DNA from: Hyphomicrobiales bacterium
GTDB taxonomy: Bacteria > Pseudomonadota > Alphaproteobacteria > Rhizobiales > Rhizobiaceae
NCBI GenBank assembly: GCA_900468065.1
Contig: UBTA01000095.1
Location: 29,423-93,422, forward strand
Length of the DNA stretch: 64,000 nucleotides
Reading direction: 5' to 3'
Below, one piece after another: positions 17,404 to 24,205 of this stretch. The translations under genes were made by a program, and so were the position numbers. Every line of letters starts with the position of its first letter. The stretch's first letter is position 1. The notes under the pieces were generated by a model. The model saw only the letters and a program-made list of their open reading frames with translations. It did not search any database and was not told the DNA's origin.

Positions 17404-17781
17404 ATGGCACAAGTAACGGTGACGATCGACGGCAAGGCCTATCGCATGGCATGCGAGGAGGGCCAGGAAGATCATCTGACCGAGCTGGCCACCCGCTTCG
17501 ACCAGTATGTCAGCCACCTGAAAGGCCAGTTCGGCGAGATCGGCGACCTGCGCCTGACCGTGATGGCCGGCATCATGGTGATGGACGAACTCAGCGAAGT
17601 GAACCGCAAACTGAAAAATCTCAACGAAGAGGCCGATGGCCTGAGACAGGGCCGCGCCGCGACCCTGTCGGACCAGCAGAGGAACGAGGACGTGCTCGCT
17701 TCAGCTCTATCCGAGGTGACATCGCAGATTCACGAGATTGCGGCCAAGCTCTCCGGCAAGGCTGCTCCTGCGTCTCACTGA
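17404..17781 (+). CDS. zapA: Cell division protein ZapA
   Basis: A 125-residue ZapA. The N-terminal globular part starts AQVTVTIDGKAYRMACEEGQ and continues EDHLTELATRFDQYVSHL; a long C-terminal helix forms the coiled coil (VMDELSEVNRKLKNLNEEAD). ZapA binds FtsZ polymers and cross-links them at midcell. In many proteobacteria zapA sits directly upstream of the 6S RNA gene and the 5-formyl-THF cyclo-ligase gene. Here the 6S RNA begins about 60 bases after its stop. Confidence 0.93.
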   Translation: MAQVTVTIDGKAYRMACEEGQEDHLTELATRFDQYVSHLKGQFGEIGDLRLTVMAGIMVMDELSEVNRKLKNLNEEADGLRQGRAATLSDQQRNEDVLASALSEVTSQIHEIAAKLSGKAAPASH

Positions 17782-17841
17782 ATTTCAACAAGTTCTGCGC
17801 ATGCCACTGGCGCAAGCCGGCAATGCACTCTATATTCCAGT

Positions 17842-18000
17842 TGCGGTCTGCGCTTCCCGACAGGACACCACAATCCCTGGGGCCATACTCGATCCAAAGG
17901 GAGCTGTCCCTGACCTGGCCCGTGGGCTAGGTCACATGGCGCCCACCTACGTTTGTAGGCACCCAGGATCGTAAAAAGTCCATCGGTTGTGTGGATCGCA
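17842..18000 (+). ncRNA. ssrS: 6S RNA
   Basis: The position (just after zapA) and sequence fit the alphaproteobacterial 6S RNA, including the conserved stretches CCCGACAGG, GGAGCTGTCCCTGACCTGG, CACCTACGTTTGTAGG and AAAAAGTCCATCGGTTG. The terminal stem closes: TGCGGTCTGCG (17842-17852) pairs along 11 positions, with GU pairs, to TGTGGATCGCA (17990-18000). That gives about 159 nt, the usual size. TATATT (17831-17836) is a fitting -10. 6S RNA mimics an open promoter and holds RNA polymerase in stationary phase. Its last part is duplicated 940 bases downstream, and the copy attached to the 5' part completes the gene. Confidence 0.88.
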
Positions 18001-18003
18001 CTT
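17950..18003 (+). repeat. Direct repeat, left copy (3' end of 6S RNA; att-like)
   Basis: 54 bases identical to 18890-18943. The identity starts at C17950 and ends at T18003; bases on both sides differ between copies. This copy is part of the 6S RNA gene. Confidence 0.95.
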
Positions 18004-18058
18004 CTTTCCTTCCGATTTCACGTGTCGCGCAGTCCGGCGCGCCACCCTGCTGCCTCTG

Positions 18059-18745
18059 TCAGCGCGATTTTGTGTACGTCCCTTCGAATGTTACGTTAAG
18101 ACCATATTGGCCGCGCACGTCATGTTCTCTAACTACAAGTAGCCCTTCGTTTAAGTGGCAGAATATTTCTGTTGTTCCAGCGTTATCGCTGTCGAGAAAT
18201 GGTTCATGGTGAATACGCATGTAACCCTCATCCTCGATTCCTACCACTTCACCCATCCAGCCCATATTGGGACCAAGTTCGCGGTCGGCACCCCATAGAG
18301 CTTGCCCACTGATATAGTATTGAGGGGTTCCTTCCGGATCGTCGGGAAGTGGAGTAATTATGATCTCAGCGCTGTTGTAGCTGGATCCTATTCGAGTGTA
18401 GTTGCCTGCAAAAGGGTCCGCTTCAGGGATCGCGAGGTAACCAAAATGCACTTTTTGTGAGAATGCGTCTTCCAGTGATTTTTCTAATTCGTCTCTATAT
18501 GCCTTAACCTCTGCAAGCGTCAGATTTTTACGTTGCGAGGTGCGGCTGTCGTACTCATCGTGATGATCAAAACATAAAAACGCAAGGTTTTCGCCGTTGT
18601 TGTTATCTCGGTTCTGATCCAAATGGGCGATCTGTCCATTTTTAATTGACGTGTCACGGTGTAACCCAAAACAAATGCAGCATCGGCGTCGGCAACGCAT
18701 CAAAACTAGAGTTTCGGTTTCGCGTGGAATAGGTTTTCTTGCCAT
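18059..18745 (-). CDS. HNH-nuclease-like protein with unrecognised C-terminal domain
   Basis: A 228-residue protein. Residues about 14-75 look like an HNH/zinc-finger nuclease: C22xxC25 (RRCCICFGL), QIAHLDQN with His41, Asn53 in GENLAFLC, then C58xxH61 and His62 (FLCFDHHDEYD). The helical stretch NLTLAEVKAYRDELEKSLED follows. From about residue 100 comes a beta-rich domain (GNYTRIGSSYNSAEIIITPL, YYISGQALWG, GLNVTFEGTYTKSR) that I cannot name; it recalls small beta-barrel binding domains. AT-rich codon use differs from all neighbours. It is the only cargo of the element in ssrS. A defence or element-maintenance nuclease is possible but only inferred. Confidence 0.72.
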   Translation of the reverse strand: MARKPIPRETETLVLMRCRRRCCICFGLHRDTSIKNGQIAHLDQNRDNNNGENLAFLCFDHHDEYDSRTSQRKNLTLAEVKAYRDELEKSLEDAFSQKVHFGYLAIPEADPFAGNYTRIGSSYNSAEIIITPLPDDPEGTPQYYISGQALWGADRELGPNMGWMGEVVGIEDEGYMRIHHEPFLDSDNAGTTEIFCHLNEGLLVVREHDVRGQYGLNVTFEGTYTKSR

Positions 18746-18889
18746 CGTTAAGCTTGGTACAATGCGTCAGCGTTGCTCGCAACAGGAACGCTTCCATAGT
18801 CCCCATAGCTGAATTACATTCGTGACGCCTCATCCAGCAGACTAGATAGGCATTTTAACTTAGCTGCAGTGCTTGTTTTCGTTTGTAGG

Positions 18890-18943
18890 CACCCAGGATC
18901 GTAAAAAGTCCATCGGTTGTGTGGATCGCACTTTTCCCCTTTC
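18890..18943 (+). repeat. Direct repeat, right copy (att-like)
   Basis: Exact 54-base copy of 17950-18003. It lacks the 5' part of 6S RNA, so it cannot be a second working gene. The LysR gene stop lies 9 bases to its right. Confidence 0.95.
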
Positions 18944-18951
18944 GAAAGCAA

Positions 18952-19839
18952 TTACCCCTGCGCGGCTGGCCGAAAGGCCTCGCGGATGGCGTTGGACATG
19001 GTTTCGACGATCCGTTTGTTGCCGCGCGGTCTGGTTTTCATCACGACGTTGGAAAAATCGATGACGTCGTAGCCGTCGGCGGCCGTCAGTTCGCGGCAGC
19101 CGGCGGGGATGCTTGAGCGGGTGAGGGGGGCGATGGCAAGGCCTGACGTGACTGCGGCGATCAGGCCGCTGCTGGTGCGGCTGATATAGGCGACGCGGCT
19201 GTCGATGCCGCGTTTTGTCAGGCTGCGCAGTGCCAGTTCATCACACCATCCGTTTTTCAAGTAGGTATAGGTGGCGATCGGCAGTGGCTGCCGCGTGTGG
19301 GCACCGTGCTGATCGGATGTCACCCAGACCGTCGGATCGACCATCAGCACTTCGTTGCGCGTCGGGCCGCCCGGCTCGAAAACGACGGCAATGTCGATTT
19401 CGCCGGCATCGAGCGCCGCGAGGTTCGACATCGAGACGCCCTGCTGCACGGTGACCTCGACGCCCGGATGAACGGCGGCAAACGCGCCCAGCGCCTTCGG
19501 CAATGTCGAATTGATATATTCCTCCGAGATGCCGATCCTGACCGAGCCATCCAGAGCCGGAAGCCGGATCGATGCGGCCGTGTCATCCAGCATCGTGACG
19601 ATGCGGCGGGCGTTGTCCAGCAGCCTTATGCCGTGGCCGGTCATGTTGACGCCGCGCGATCCGCGCTCGAACAGGCTCTCGCCCAGGATATCCTCGAGCT
19701 TCTTGATCTGCATGCTGACGGCCGATTGCGTCCGGCCGACCGTCTCTCCCGCCTTGGTGAAATTGCCGCTTTCGGCAACGGCCACGAAGGTACGGAGAAG
19801 GTCACTTTCGAGGGGAGGAAACATCGTGCCAGCCATCAT
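18952..19839 (-). CDS. LysR-type transcriptional regulator
   Basis: About 295 residues. The N-terminal winged helix is DLLRTFVAVAESGNFTKAGE and then GRTQSAVSMQIKKLEDILGE; the effector domain begins about residue 95 (GSVRIGISEEYINSTLP). The GRTQSAVSMQIK helix resembles the LsrB/VtlR group of Rhizobiales. ATG 19839 is used; ATG 19824 (MFPPLESDLLRTF) is as likely, since no clear ribosome site separates them. It is divergent from a DUF1127 gene 90 bases away. In Brucella, VtlR controls small DUF1127-type proteins, so regulation of that neighbour is plausible. Its stop lies next to the right-hand repeat of the element. Confidence 0.88.
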   Translation of the reverse strand: MMAGTMFPPLESDLLRTFVAVAESGNFTKAGETVGRTQSAVSMQIKKLEDILGESLFERGSRGVNMTGHGIRLLDNARRIVTMLDDTAASIRLPALDGSVRIGISEEYINSTLPKALGAFAAVHPGVEVTVQQGVSMSNLAALDAGEIDIAVVFEPGGPTRNEVLMVDPTVWVTSDQHGAHTRQPLPIATYTYLKNGWCDELALRSLTKRGIDSRVAYISRTSSGLIAAVTSGLAIAPLTRSSIPAGCRELTAADGYDVIDFSNVVMKTRPRGNKRIVETMSNAIREAFRPAAQG

Positions 19840-19929
19840 GTTTTCTGATGACAGGCATGTTCGCAATTCGTTGGATTGATGTCAATGGACGTCCGATACT
19901 CCTTGTAAACACGTCGGAGTTGTCCGGAT

Positions 19930-20151
19930 ATGAAGCACGATCACAGAACACGGCGGTGGCCCGCCAGGCTGAGCAGATGGGTTTGGCGCACGCTTGCGCA
20001 ATGGCAGCAGAAGCGCCGCGCGCGTCTGGCCTTCACGGAGATAGCGCGTCGTAAAAGCGCGCATCTGCTGGATGACATCGGTTTGAACAGAATGGATGCC
20101 GGATGCGATCTGCCTGATGGTGCCGAGCGGCATCGTTTCTGGATATTATGA
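19930..20151 (+). CDS. DUF1127 small basic protein
   Basis: A 73-residue, Arg-rich protein. The C-terminal half matches DUF1127 (RRARLAFTEIARRKSAHLLD followed by DIGLNRMDA), a domain with a conserved (L/M)-DIG(L/I) turn. Rhizobial DUF1127 proteins are linked to phosphate and carbon metabolism and to RNA-based control, but the biochemical role is not settled. The divergent LysR gene is the likely regulator. Its last 6 bases overlap the end of the convergent LuxR-like gene. Confidence 0.82.
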   Translation: MKHDHRTRRWPARLSRWVWRTLAQWQQKRRARLAFTEIARRKSAHLLDDIGLNRMDAGCDLPDGAERHRFWIL

Positions 20152-20364
20152 GATCAGGTCCATCCGAGCCGCGCGAAAAACCGCTTCGGCGACGTTGCCC
20201 GCCTGCAGTTTCTCCATCGCGGAGGCAAAGGCCTGCTCTATCCTCTCGTGGCAGATATCGGTTTCGCGGGTGATGTCTTCCCGGGTTCTCCCGCGCGCCG
20301 CCAGTGACAGGCAGCGCAGTTCCAATGGGTCGAGTTCTTGCAGCATCTTGTCCTTCATGGACAT
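20146..20364 (-). CDS. Small LuxR-type helix-turn-helix protein
   Basis: A 72-residue protein that is little more than a GerE/LuxR-type HTH: ELRCLSLAARGRTREDITRE (residues 15-34), a second helix TDICHERIEQAFASAMEKL, and a tail NVAEAVFRAARMDLIS like the end of LuxR DNA-binding domains. There is no receiver or autoinducer domain. The start at 20364 is preceded by GGAG on the minus strand. It may act as a stand-alone DNA-binding protein. It overlaps the DUF1127 gene tail-to-tail by 6 bases. Confidence 0.72.
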   Translation of the reverse strand: MSMKDKMLQELDPLELRCLSLAARGRTREDITRETDICHERIEQAFASAMEKLQAGNVAEAVFRAARMDLIS

Positions 20365-20638
20365 ATCCGGCTCCGTATAAAAGCTGAACAGTTCCCCGCA
20401 TCGCCGGAAGCGGGCACCGAACTGTTTTCCTGATGTTGATTGCAGCCCTCTCTTGCACGGCGGCTAGAGGGCGCGAAAGTGGAACCGGTTTGCATGATGA
20501 ACAGACTTCTAAAATCGTGCCAGATTGGGAAAAGCGCGCGGGTCCGTCGCAAAAAGTTGCAGACGCGCCGGTTGCGCGGTTCCCCTGTCCCGGCTTGATG
20601 CACTAGACATGAACACAGGCAGACGGGAGAGCATGTCC

Positions 20639-21250
20639 ATGACACCAAGGGAACTGAAAGCTGCGCTGCGTGTGGAACGTCTGGCGCTGCGCGATTCGAT
20701 GACGCCGGAGGCGCGTAGCGAAGCGAGCCTCAGAATGCTCGATCATGCCGGCGATACGATTGAATTTGATTCCGGACAGGTGATTTCCGGTTTCTGGCCG
20801 ATCCGCTCGGAGGTGGATATCCGGCCGCTGATGGCGCGCCTGCGCGAGCGCGGCGCCCGGCTTTGCCTGCCGGCTATCATCGACAAAAAGACGATCGTTT
20901 TTCGTGAACTGGTGCCGGGCGCCCCCATCATCGAGACGGGGTTCGGTACCACAGGTCCGGCGGAGGATGCGCGGGTTCTCGATCCGGACATCATGCTGGT
21001 GCCCCTGTCTGCCTTCGACAGGACGGGCCACAGGATCGGCTATGGGGCCGGATATTATGACCGCGCTATCGAGTATTTGCGGCTGAAAGGCCATATGCCA
21101 AGGCTGATCGGGATTGCATTTGACTGCCAGGAAGTGGCATCAGTGCCGGCGGAGCCGCATGATGTGGCGCTGGATGCCCTGCTGACGGAAAGCGGGTTCC
21201 GGATATTCGGGCTAGGAATAAGCAAATATGAGACTTTTGTTTCTGGGTGA
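20639..21250 (+). CDS. 5-formyltetrahydrofolate cyclo-ligase
   Basis: A 203-residue enzyme that converts 5-formyl-THF to 5,10-methenyl-THF with ATP. The family blocks are VISGFWPIRSEVDIRPLM near residue 50, MLVPLSAFDRTGHRIGYGAG (about 118-137) with the substrate/ATP loop GYGAGYYD, and VPAEPHDVALDALLTESG near the end. ATG 20639 has GGGAG at a better distance than ATG 20633. In many proteobacteria it follows zapA and 6S RNA directly; here three regulatory genes and the element separate them. The stop overlaps the next start by 23 bases. Confidence 0.92.
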   Translation: MTPRELKAALRVERLALRDSMTPEARSEASLRMLDHAGDTIEFDSGQVISGFWPIRSEVDIRPLMARLRERGARLCLPAIIDKKTIVFRELVPGAPIIETGFGTTGPAEDARVLDPDIMLVPLSAFDRTGHRIGYGAGYYDRAIEYLRLKGHMPRLIGIAFDCQEVASVPAEPHDVALDALLTESGFRIFGLGISKYETFVSG

Positions 21251-22052
21251 CATGGTTGGCAAGACTGGCCGGACGGCGGTCTGGGAAAAGCTTCCCGGCC
21301 TGATCAGCGACCTGAAACTCGATTTCGTCATCGTCAACGGCGAGAACGCCGCCGGCGGTTTCGGCATCACCGAAGATATCTTTCTCGAGACGATCAATGC
21401 CGGCGCCGATGTGGTGACCACCGGCAACCATGTCTGGGATCAGAAGGAAGCGGTCTCCTTCTGCCAGCGGCACGACCAGTTCCTGCGGCCTGCCAATTAT
21501 CCGGCCGGAACCCCCGGGCGCGGCTCGAACCTCTATTTCGCCCGCAACGGCGCCCGCGTCCTCGTCGCCAATGTCATGGGTCGCGTCTTCATGCATCCGG
21601 AACTCGACGATCCCTTCAAGGCAGCAGAAGGCATTCTGGCTGCCTGCCCGCTGAAGGAACAGGCCGACGCGATCATATTCGATTTTCATGCGGAGGCGAC
21701 CAGCGAAAAGCAGTGCTTTGGCCATTTCGTCGATGGCCGCGCCAGCTTCGTCGTCGGTACCCACACCCATGTGCCGACCGCCGATGCGCAGATCCTCAAT
21801 GGCGGCACCGCCTATATGTCGGATGCCGGCATGTGCGGTGATTACGATTCCTCGCTTGGCATGGAAAAGGAAGAGCCGCTCAACCGCTTCATCTCCAAGA
21901 TGCCGAAGGGCCGTTTTGAGGCCGCCTCCGGCCCGGCTACCCTCTGCGGCGTCGGCGTCGAGATTTCCGATCGCACGGGATTGGCCGAGAATATCGCCCC
22001 GCTGAGAATTGGGCCGCGGCTGGCCGAGACGATCCCGGCGTTCTGGGGGTAG
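21228..22052 (+). CDS. YmdB-type metallophosphoesterase (TIGR00282 family)
   Basis: A 274-residue metallophosphoesterase. The metal-binding residues sit in MRLLFLGDMVGKTGR, VNGENAAGGFGI, TTGNHVWDQ, FDFHAEATSEK and VGTHTHVPTADA, the order seen in Bacillus YmdB. That protein hydrolyses cyclic nucleotides and affects RNA turnover and community behaviour. The gene overlaps the cyclo-ligase by 23 bases, which forces coupling, and the pair is conserved in alphaproteobacteria. Its physiological substrate here is unknown. Confidence 0.9.
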   Translation: MRLLFLGDMVGKTGRTAVWEKLPGLISDLKLDFVIVNGENAAGGFGITEDIFLETINAGADVVTTGNHVWDQKEAVSFCQRHDQFLRPANYPAGTPGRGSNLYFARNGARVLVANVMGRVFMHPELDDPFKAAEGILAACPLKEQADAIIFDFHAEATSEKQCFGHFVDGRASFVVGTHTHVPTADAQILNGGTAYMSDAGMCGDYDSSLGMEKEEPLNRFISKMPKGRFEAASGPATLCGVGVEISDRTGLAENIAPLRIGPRLAETIPAFWG

Positions 22053-22106
22053 GATTTTTCCCGCCGCTTTCATAATGTCACGGTTAATAAATGTGATACA
22101 AAAATT

Positions 22107-22371
22107 ATGAAAATCGTTTATGATGAAATCAAGAGGAAGCTCAATTTAGAGAAGCACGGGCTTGATTTTTTTGGCGCTCGACATGGAGTTTTTCCACAGG
22201 GCTCTCGTTGTCGAGACCAGGTTGAATCGGCTGAAGGCTATCGGCTTCTTCAACGACGGAAAGATATCTGTCGTATTTTTCAGGCTGGGCAGCGAAGGCA
22301 TATCTATCATCTCAATGCGGGCTGCAAGCCGAATGGAAAGGAAGCTTTATGAGCAGTGCCAAGAGTTTTAA
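22107..22371 (+). pseudogene. brnT: BrnT-type toxin gene with a +1 frameshift
   Basis: The frame from ATG 22107 gives MKIVYDEIKRKLNLEKHGLD, a normal BrnT start. At the run of seven T (22166-22172) it leaves the family pattern. The next frame from there gives ALDMEFFHRALVVETRLNRL, then a BrnT-like core and MRAASRMERKLYEQCQEF up to 22371. Removing one T would restore a continuous protein of about 87 residues (GLDFLALDMEFF). BrnT is an RNase-type toxin neutralised by BrnA, whose intact gene overlaps the 3' end. This may be true decay, phase variation at the homopolymer, or a sequencing error. Confidence 0.82.
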
Positions 22372-22666
22372 GCACCATAATGCTCCGCTTACGGATGAAG
22401 AAGAAGCCCGAATTCAAGCTGGTATTGCGGCTGATCCTGACAATCCAGAATGGACGGAAGAAGACTTCAAGCGGGCGCGTCCCTTTGCGGAGGTTTTTCC
22501 CGAACTTGCGGAAAGCATCCGTCGTTCTCGCGGTCGCCCGATCGTTGAAGTGCGCAAGCAGCAGGTTTCACTGCGACTCGATCCGGATGTCATTGCCAAG
22601 TTCAAGGCGACGGGCAAGGGCTGGCAGGCACGGGTCAACGAGATATTGAAGCAGGCAAAACTCTGA
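22349..22666 (+). CDS. brnA: BrnA-type antitoxin
   Basis: A 105-residue antitoxin. The N-terminal part includes LTDEEEARIQAGIAADPDNP and WTEEDFKRARPFAEV, the toxin-binding region of BrnA. The C-terminal ribbon-helix-helix part is KQQVSLRLDPDVIAKFKATG then GWQARVNEILKQA, which binds DNA. BrnA with BrnT usually represses its own operon. It overlaps the end of the toxin frame by 23 bases, the usual toxin-first order. The antitoxin is intact although the toxin is frameshifted. A GC hairpin (22705-22720) follows the gene. Confidence 0.9.
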   Translation: MSSAKSFKHHNAPLTDEEEARIQAGIAADPDNPEWTEEDFKRARPFAEVFPELAESIRRSRGRPIVEVRKQQVSLRLDPDVIAKFKATGKGWQARVNEILKQAKL

Positions 22667-22785
22667 TCCGAACTATTCCCGCGATGACGCAATCGTGAGC
22701 GGCGGCCCGGTAATCCGGGCTGGACCTCGCGTTCTGTCTGTCTATCCTCAGCGGCCATGCCAACCTTGGTTCCGAGAGGTGCATG

Positions 22786-23622
22786 ATGCCGCGATTGATC
22801 CTGCTCACATTTGCCGCCATCGCTCTTGTGCATTTTCTTTGGTCAATGCCAGCCCATGCGCAGAGTACCCGTCCGCTAGTCAGCCAATGCCAGGCGATTG
22901 CCCGGGCTCTCCCAGACGTTACTTTTGCAAGTTTGAAGCCGCCGCCCGCCTCTGACGTTCGGGCGGCTGCCAATGAAGAGGTTAATATCACCTATGTCGG
23001 CCATTCGACGTTTCTGATTGAAACGCCGGGTGGCGTGTCGATCGCCACGGACTATAGCGGCTGGTACGCGCCGCCGCGGGTGCCAGATGTCGTCACCATG
23101 AACAAGGCGCATTCCAGTCACTACACACTGACGCCGGACCCGGCGATCCGGCATGTGCTGCATGGATGGGGCGACAACGGGCAGCCGGCCGATCACGATG
23201 TCGTGGTTGGCGATGCCTATATCCGCAATGTCACCACGGATATCCGCGCGGGCGGTGAGACCATGGAGCCGGACGGCAATTCGATCTTCATCTTCGAGGT
23301 CGCGGGTCTCTGCATCGGCCATCTCGGCCATCTGCATCACGAGCTTGACGATACCGATTATGCCGAGATCGGCAGGCTCGATGTGCTGATGGTGCCGGTC
23401 GATGGCGGCCTGACGATGGGGGCGGACAGCATGAGCCGGGTGGTAACGCGGCTGCGCTCGTCGCTGATCCTGCCGATGCACCGGCGCGGCCCGCCGGTCT
23501 CCAGCTTCCTGCAGATGTTCGGCGATGGTTTCGACAAGAGTTTTTCCGCGCAGGCGAGCGTAACGGTCTCCATGCGTTCCTTGCCAAAGAGGCCGCTGAT
23601 TTATATCCTGCAGGGCGTCTGA
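22786..23622 (+). CDS. Exported metallo-beta-lactamase-fold protein with altered metal motif
   Basis: A 278-residue protein with a signal peptide (RLILLTFAAIALVHFLWSMPAHA, written here only to mark residues 3-25) and then a COG2220-type hydrolase fold starting ITYVGHSTFLIETPGG. The usual HxHxDH metal block aligns with KAHSSH, so the first His is Lys and the Asp is Ser. Later motifs GHLGHLHH and ILPMHRRG keep histidines. It may bind one metal or use a variant site. ATG 22786 has GAGAGG at good spacing. It is followed after 16 bases by another exported protein gene, probably one transcript. The substrate is unknown. Confidence 0.75.
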   Translation: MPRLILLTFAAIALVHFLWSMPAHAQSTRPLVSQCQAIARALPDVTFASLKPPPASDVRAAANEEVNITYVGHSTFLIETPGGVSIATDYSGWYAPPRVPDVVTMNKAHSSHYTLTPDPAIRHVLHGWGDNGQPADHDVVVGDAYIRNVTTDIRAGGETMEPDGNSIFIFEVAGLCIGHLGHLHHELDDTDYAEIGRLDVLMVPVDGGLTMGADSMSRVVTRLRSSLILPMHRRGPPVSSFLQMFGDGFDKSFSAQASVTVSMRSLPKRPLIYILQGV

Positions 23623-23638
23623 TCCCGGGAACCATGGA

Positions 23639-24118
23639 ATGAAATTTTTCGCCGCCTGCCTTCTTGCCGTTCTTTCCATGACACATCAGGTTCTGGCCGA
23701 CGGCGCCCCGCCGCCGCGTTTGCCGACGGCGGAAGGTGACAAGACGCCGGTTACCGTGCCAGAGACGAAAACGGTTGGCCGGCAGGAAGAGTTCGTTCTG
23801 CCTTCCGGCAATATCGGCTGCATCTATACGCCTGAAGGTGGGACGGAGGTCTATCACCCAGCGGACGGCGGTCCGGAGCTTTCCTGCGACCGCGTCGAAC
23901 CGCGTTATGTCCGCGCGACATTGTCCCGCAAAGGGGCTGCCACACTCGTCAACGACGTCGGCGACCCGAGTTGCTGTTCCGCTGGTCCGGTGCTCGACTA
24001 TGGCCAGACCTGGACTGCAGGCCCGTTCTCCTGTCTTTCGACCCGCACCGGCCTTGCATGCGAGCGCAACGACGGCCATTCTTTCTTTCTCAGCCGCAAG
24101 CGCCTTGCCGCCAACTGA
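23639..24118 (+). CDS. Exported DUF6636-like protein
   Basis: A 159-residue protein with an N-terminal signal peptide (MKFFAACLLAVLSMTHQVLA). The mature part has FVLPSGNIGCIYTPEGG, the FxLPSGNIxC motif of DUF6636-like proteins, and six cysteines (including CC near SCCSAGPV) that could form disulfides in the periplasm. The function is unknown. It lies 16 bases after the metallo-hydrolase-like gene, so both exported products are probably made together. Confidence 0.72.
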   Translation: MKFFAACLLAVLSMTHQVLADGAPPPRLPTAEGDKTPVTVPETKTVGRQEEFVLPSGNIGCIYTPEGGTEVYHPADGGPELSCDRVEPRYVRATLSRKGAATLVNDVGDPSCCSAGPVLDYGQTWTAGPFSCLSTRTGLACERNDGHSFFLSRKRLAAN

Positions 24119-24205
24119 AAAAAGACCGGCCCTTCTGGACGAAAAGCGCCAATGAAACTATAAGGCGCCCAATTCCAAACATGATTAGCATGAGAAGAGG
24201 GCGCC

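Larger units (their letters stand above)
17950..18943. mobile_element. Integrated element in ssrS bounded by 54-bp direct repeats
   Basis: One repeat copy plus the DNA between copies makes a 940-bp unit, inserted exactly at the 3' end of the 6S RNA gene in a way that rebuilds that gene. The interior is AT-richer than its surroundings (24 of 60 bases are G or C in 18121-18180) and carries one gene on the opposite strand, 18059-18745. No integrase, transposase or terminal inverted repeat is present. The layout is that of a tyrosine-recombinase attachment site, as known for tRNA and tmRNA genes. Either the recombinase acts in trans or it was deleted. Confidence 0.75.

Noticed and set aside
18890..18943. 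A second 6S RNA gene
   Set aside because: Only the last 54 bases are present. The 5' half, the -10 and the closing stem partner are missing, so it is a repeat, not a gene.
17950..18943. An insertion sequence
   Set aside because: There is no transposase frame and no terminal inverted repeats, and 54-bp direct repeats are far longer than target duplications made by IS elements.
22107..22371. Programmed frameshifting in brnT
   Set aside because: The T7 run could slip, but I know of no BrnT made this way, and no stimulating structure is evident. Mutation or a read error is simpler, so it is kept only as an alternative.
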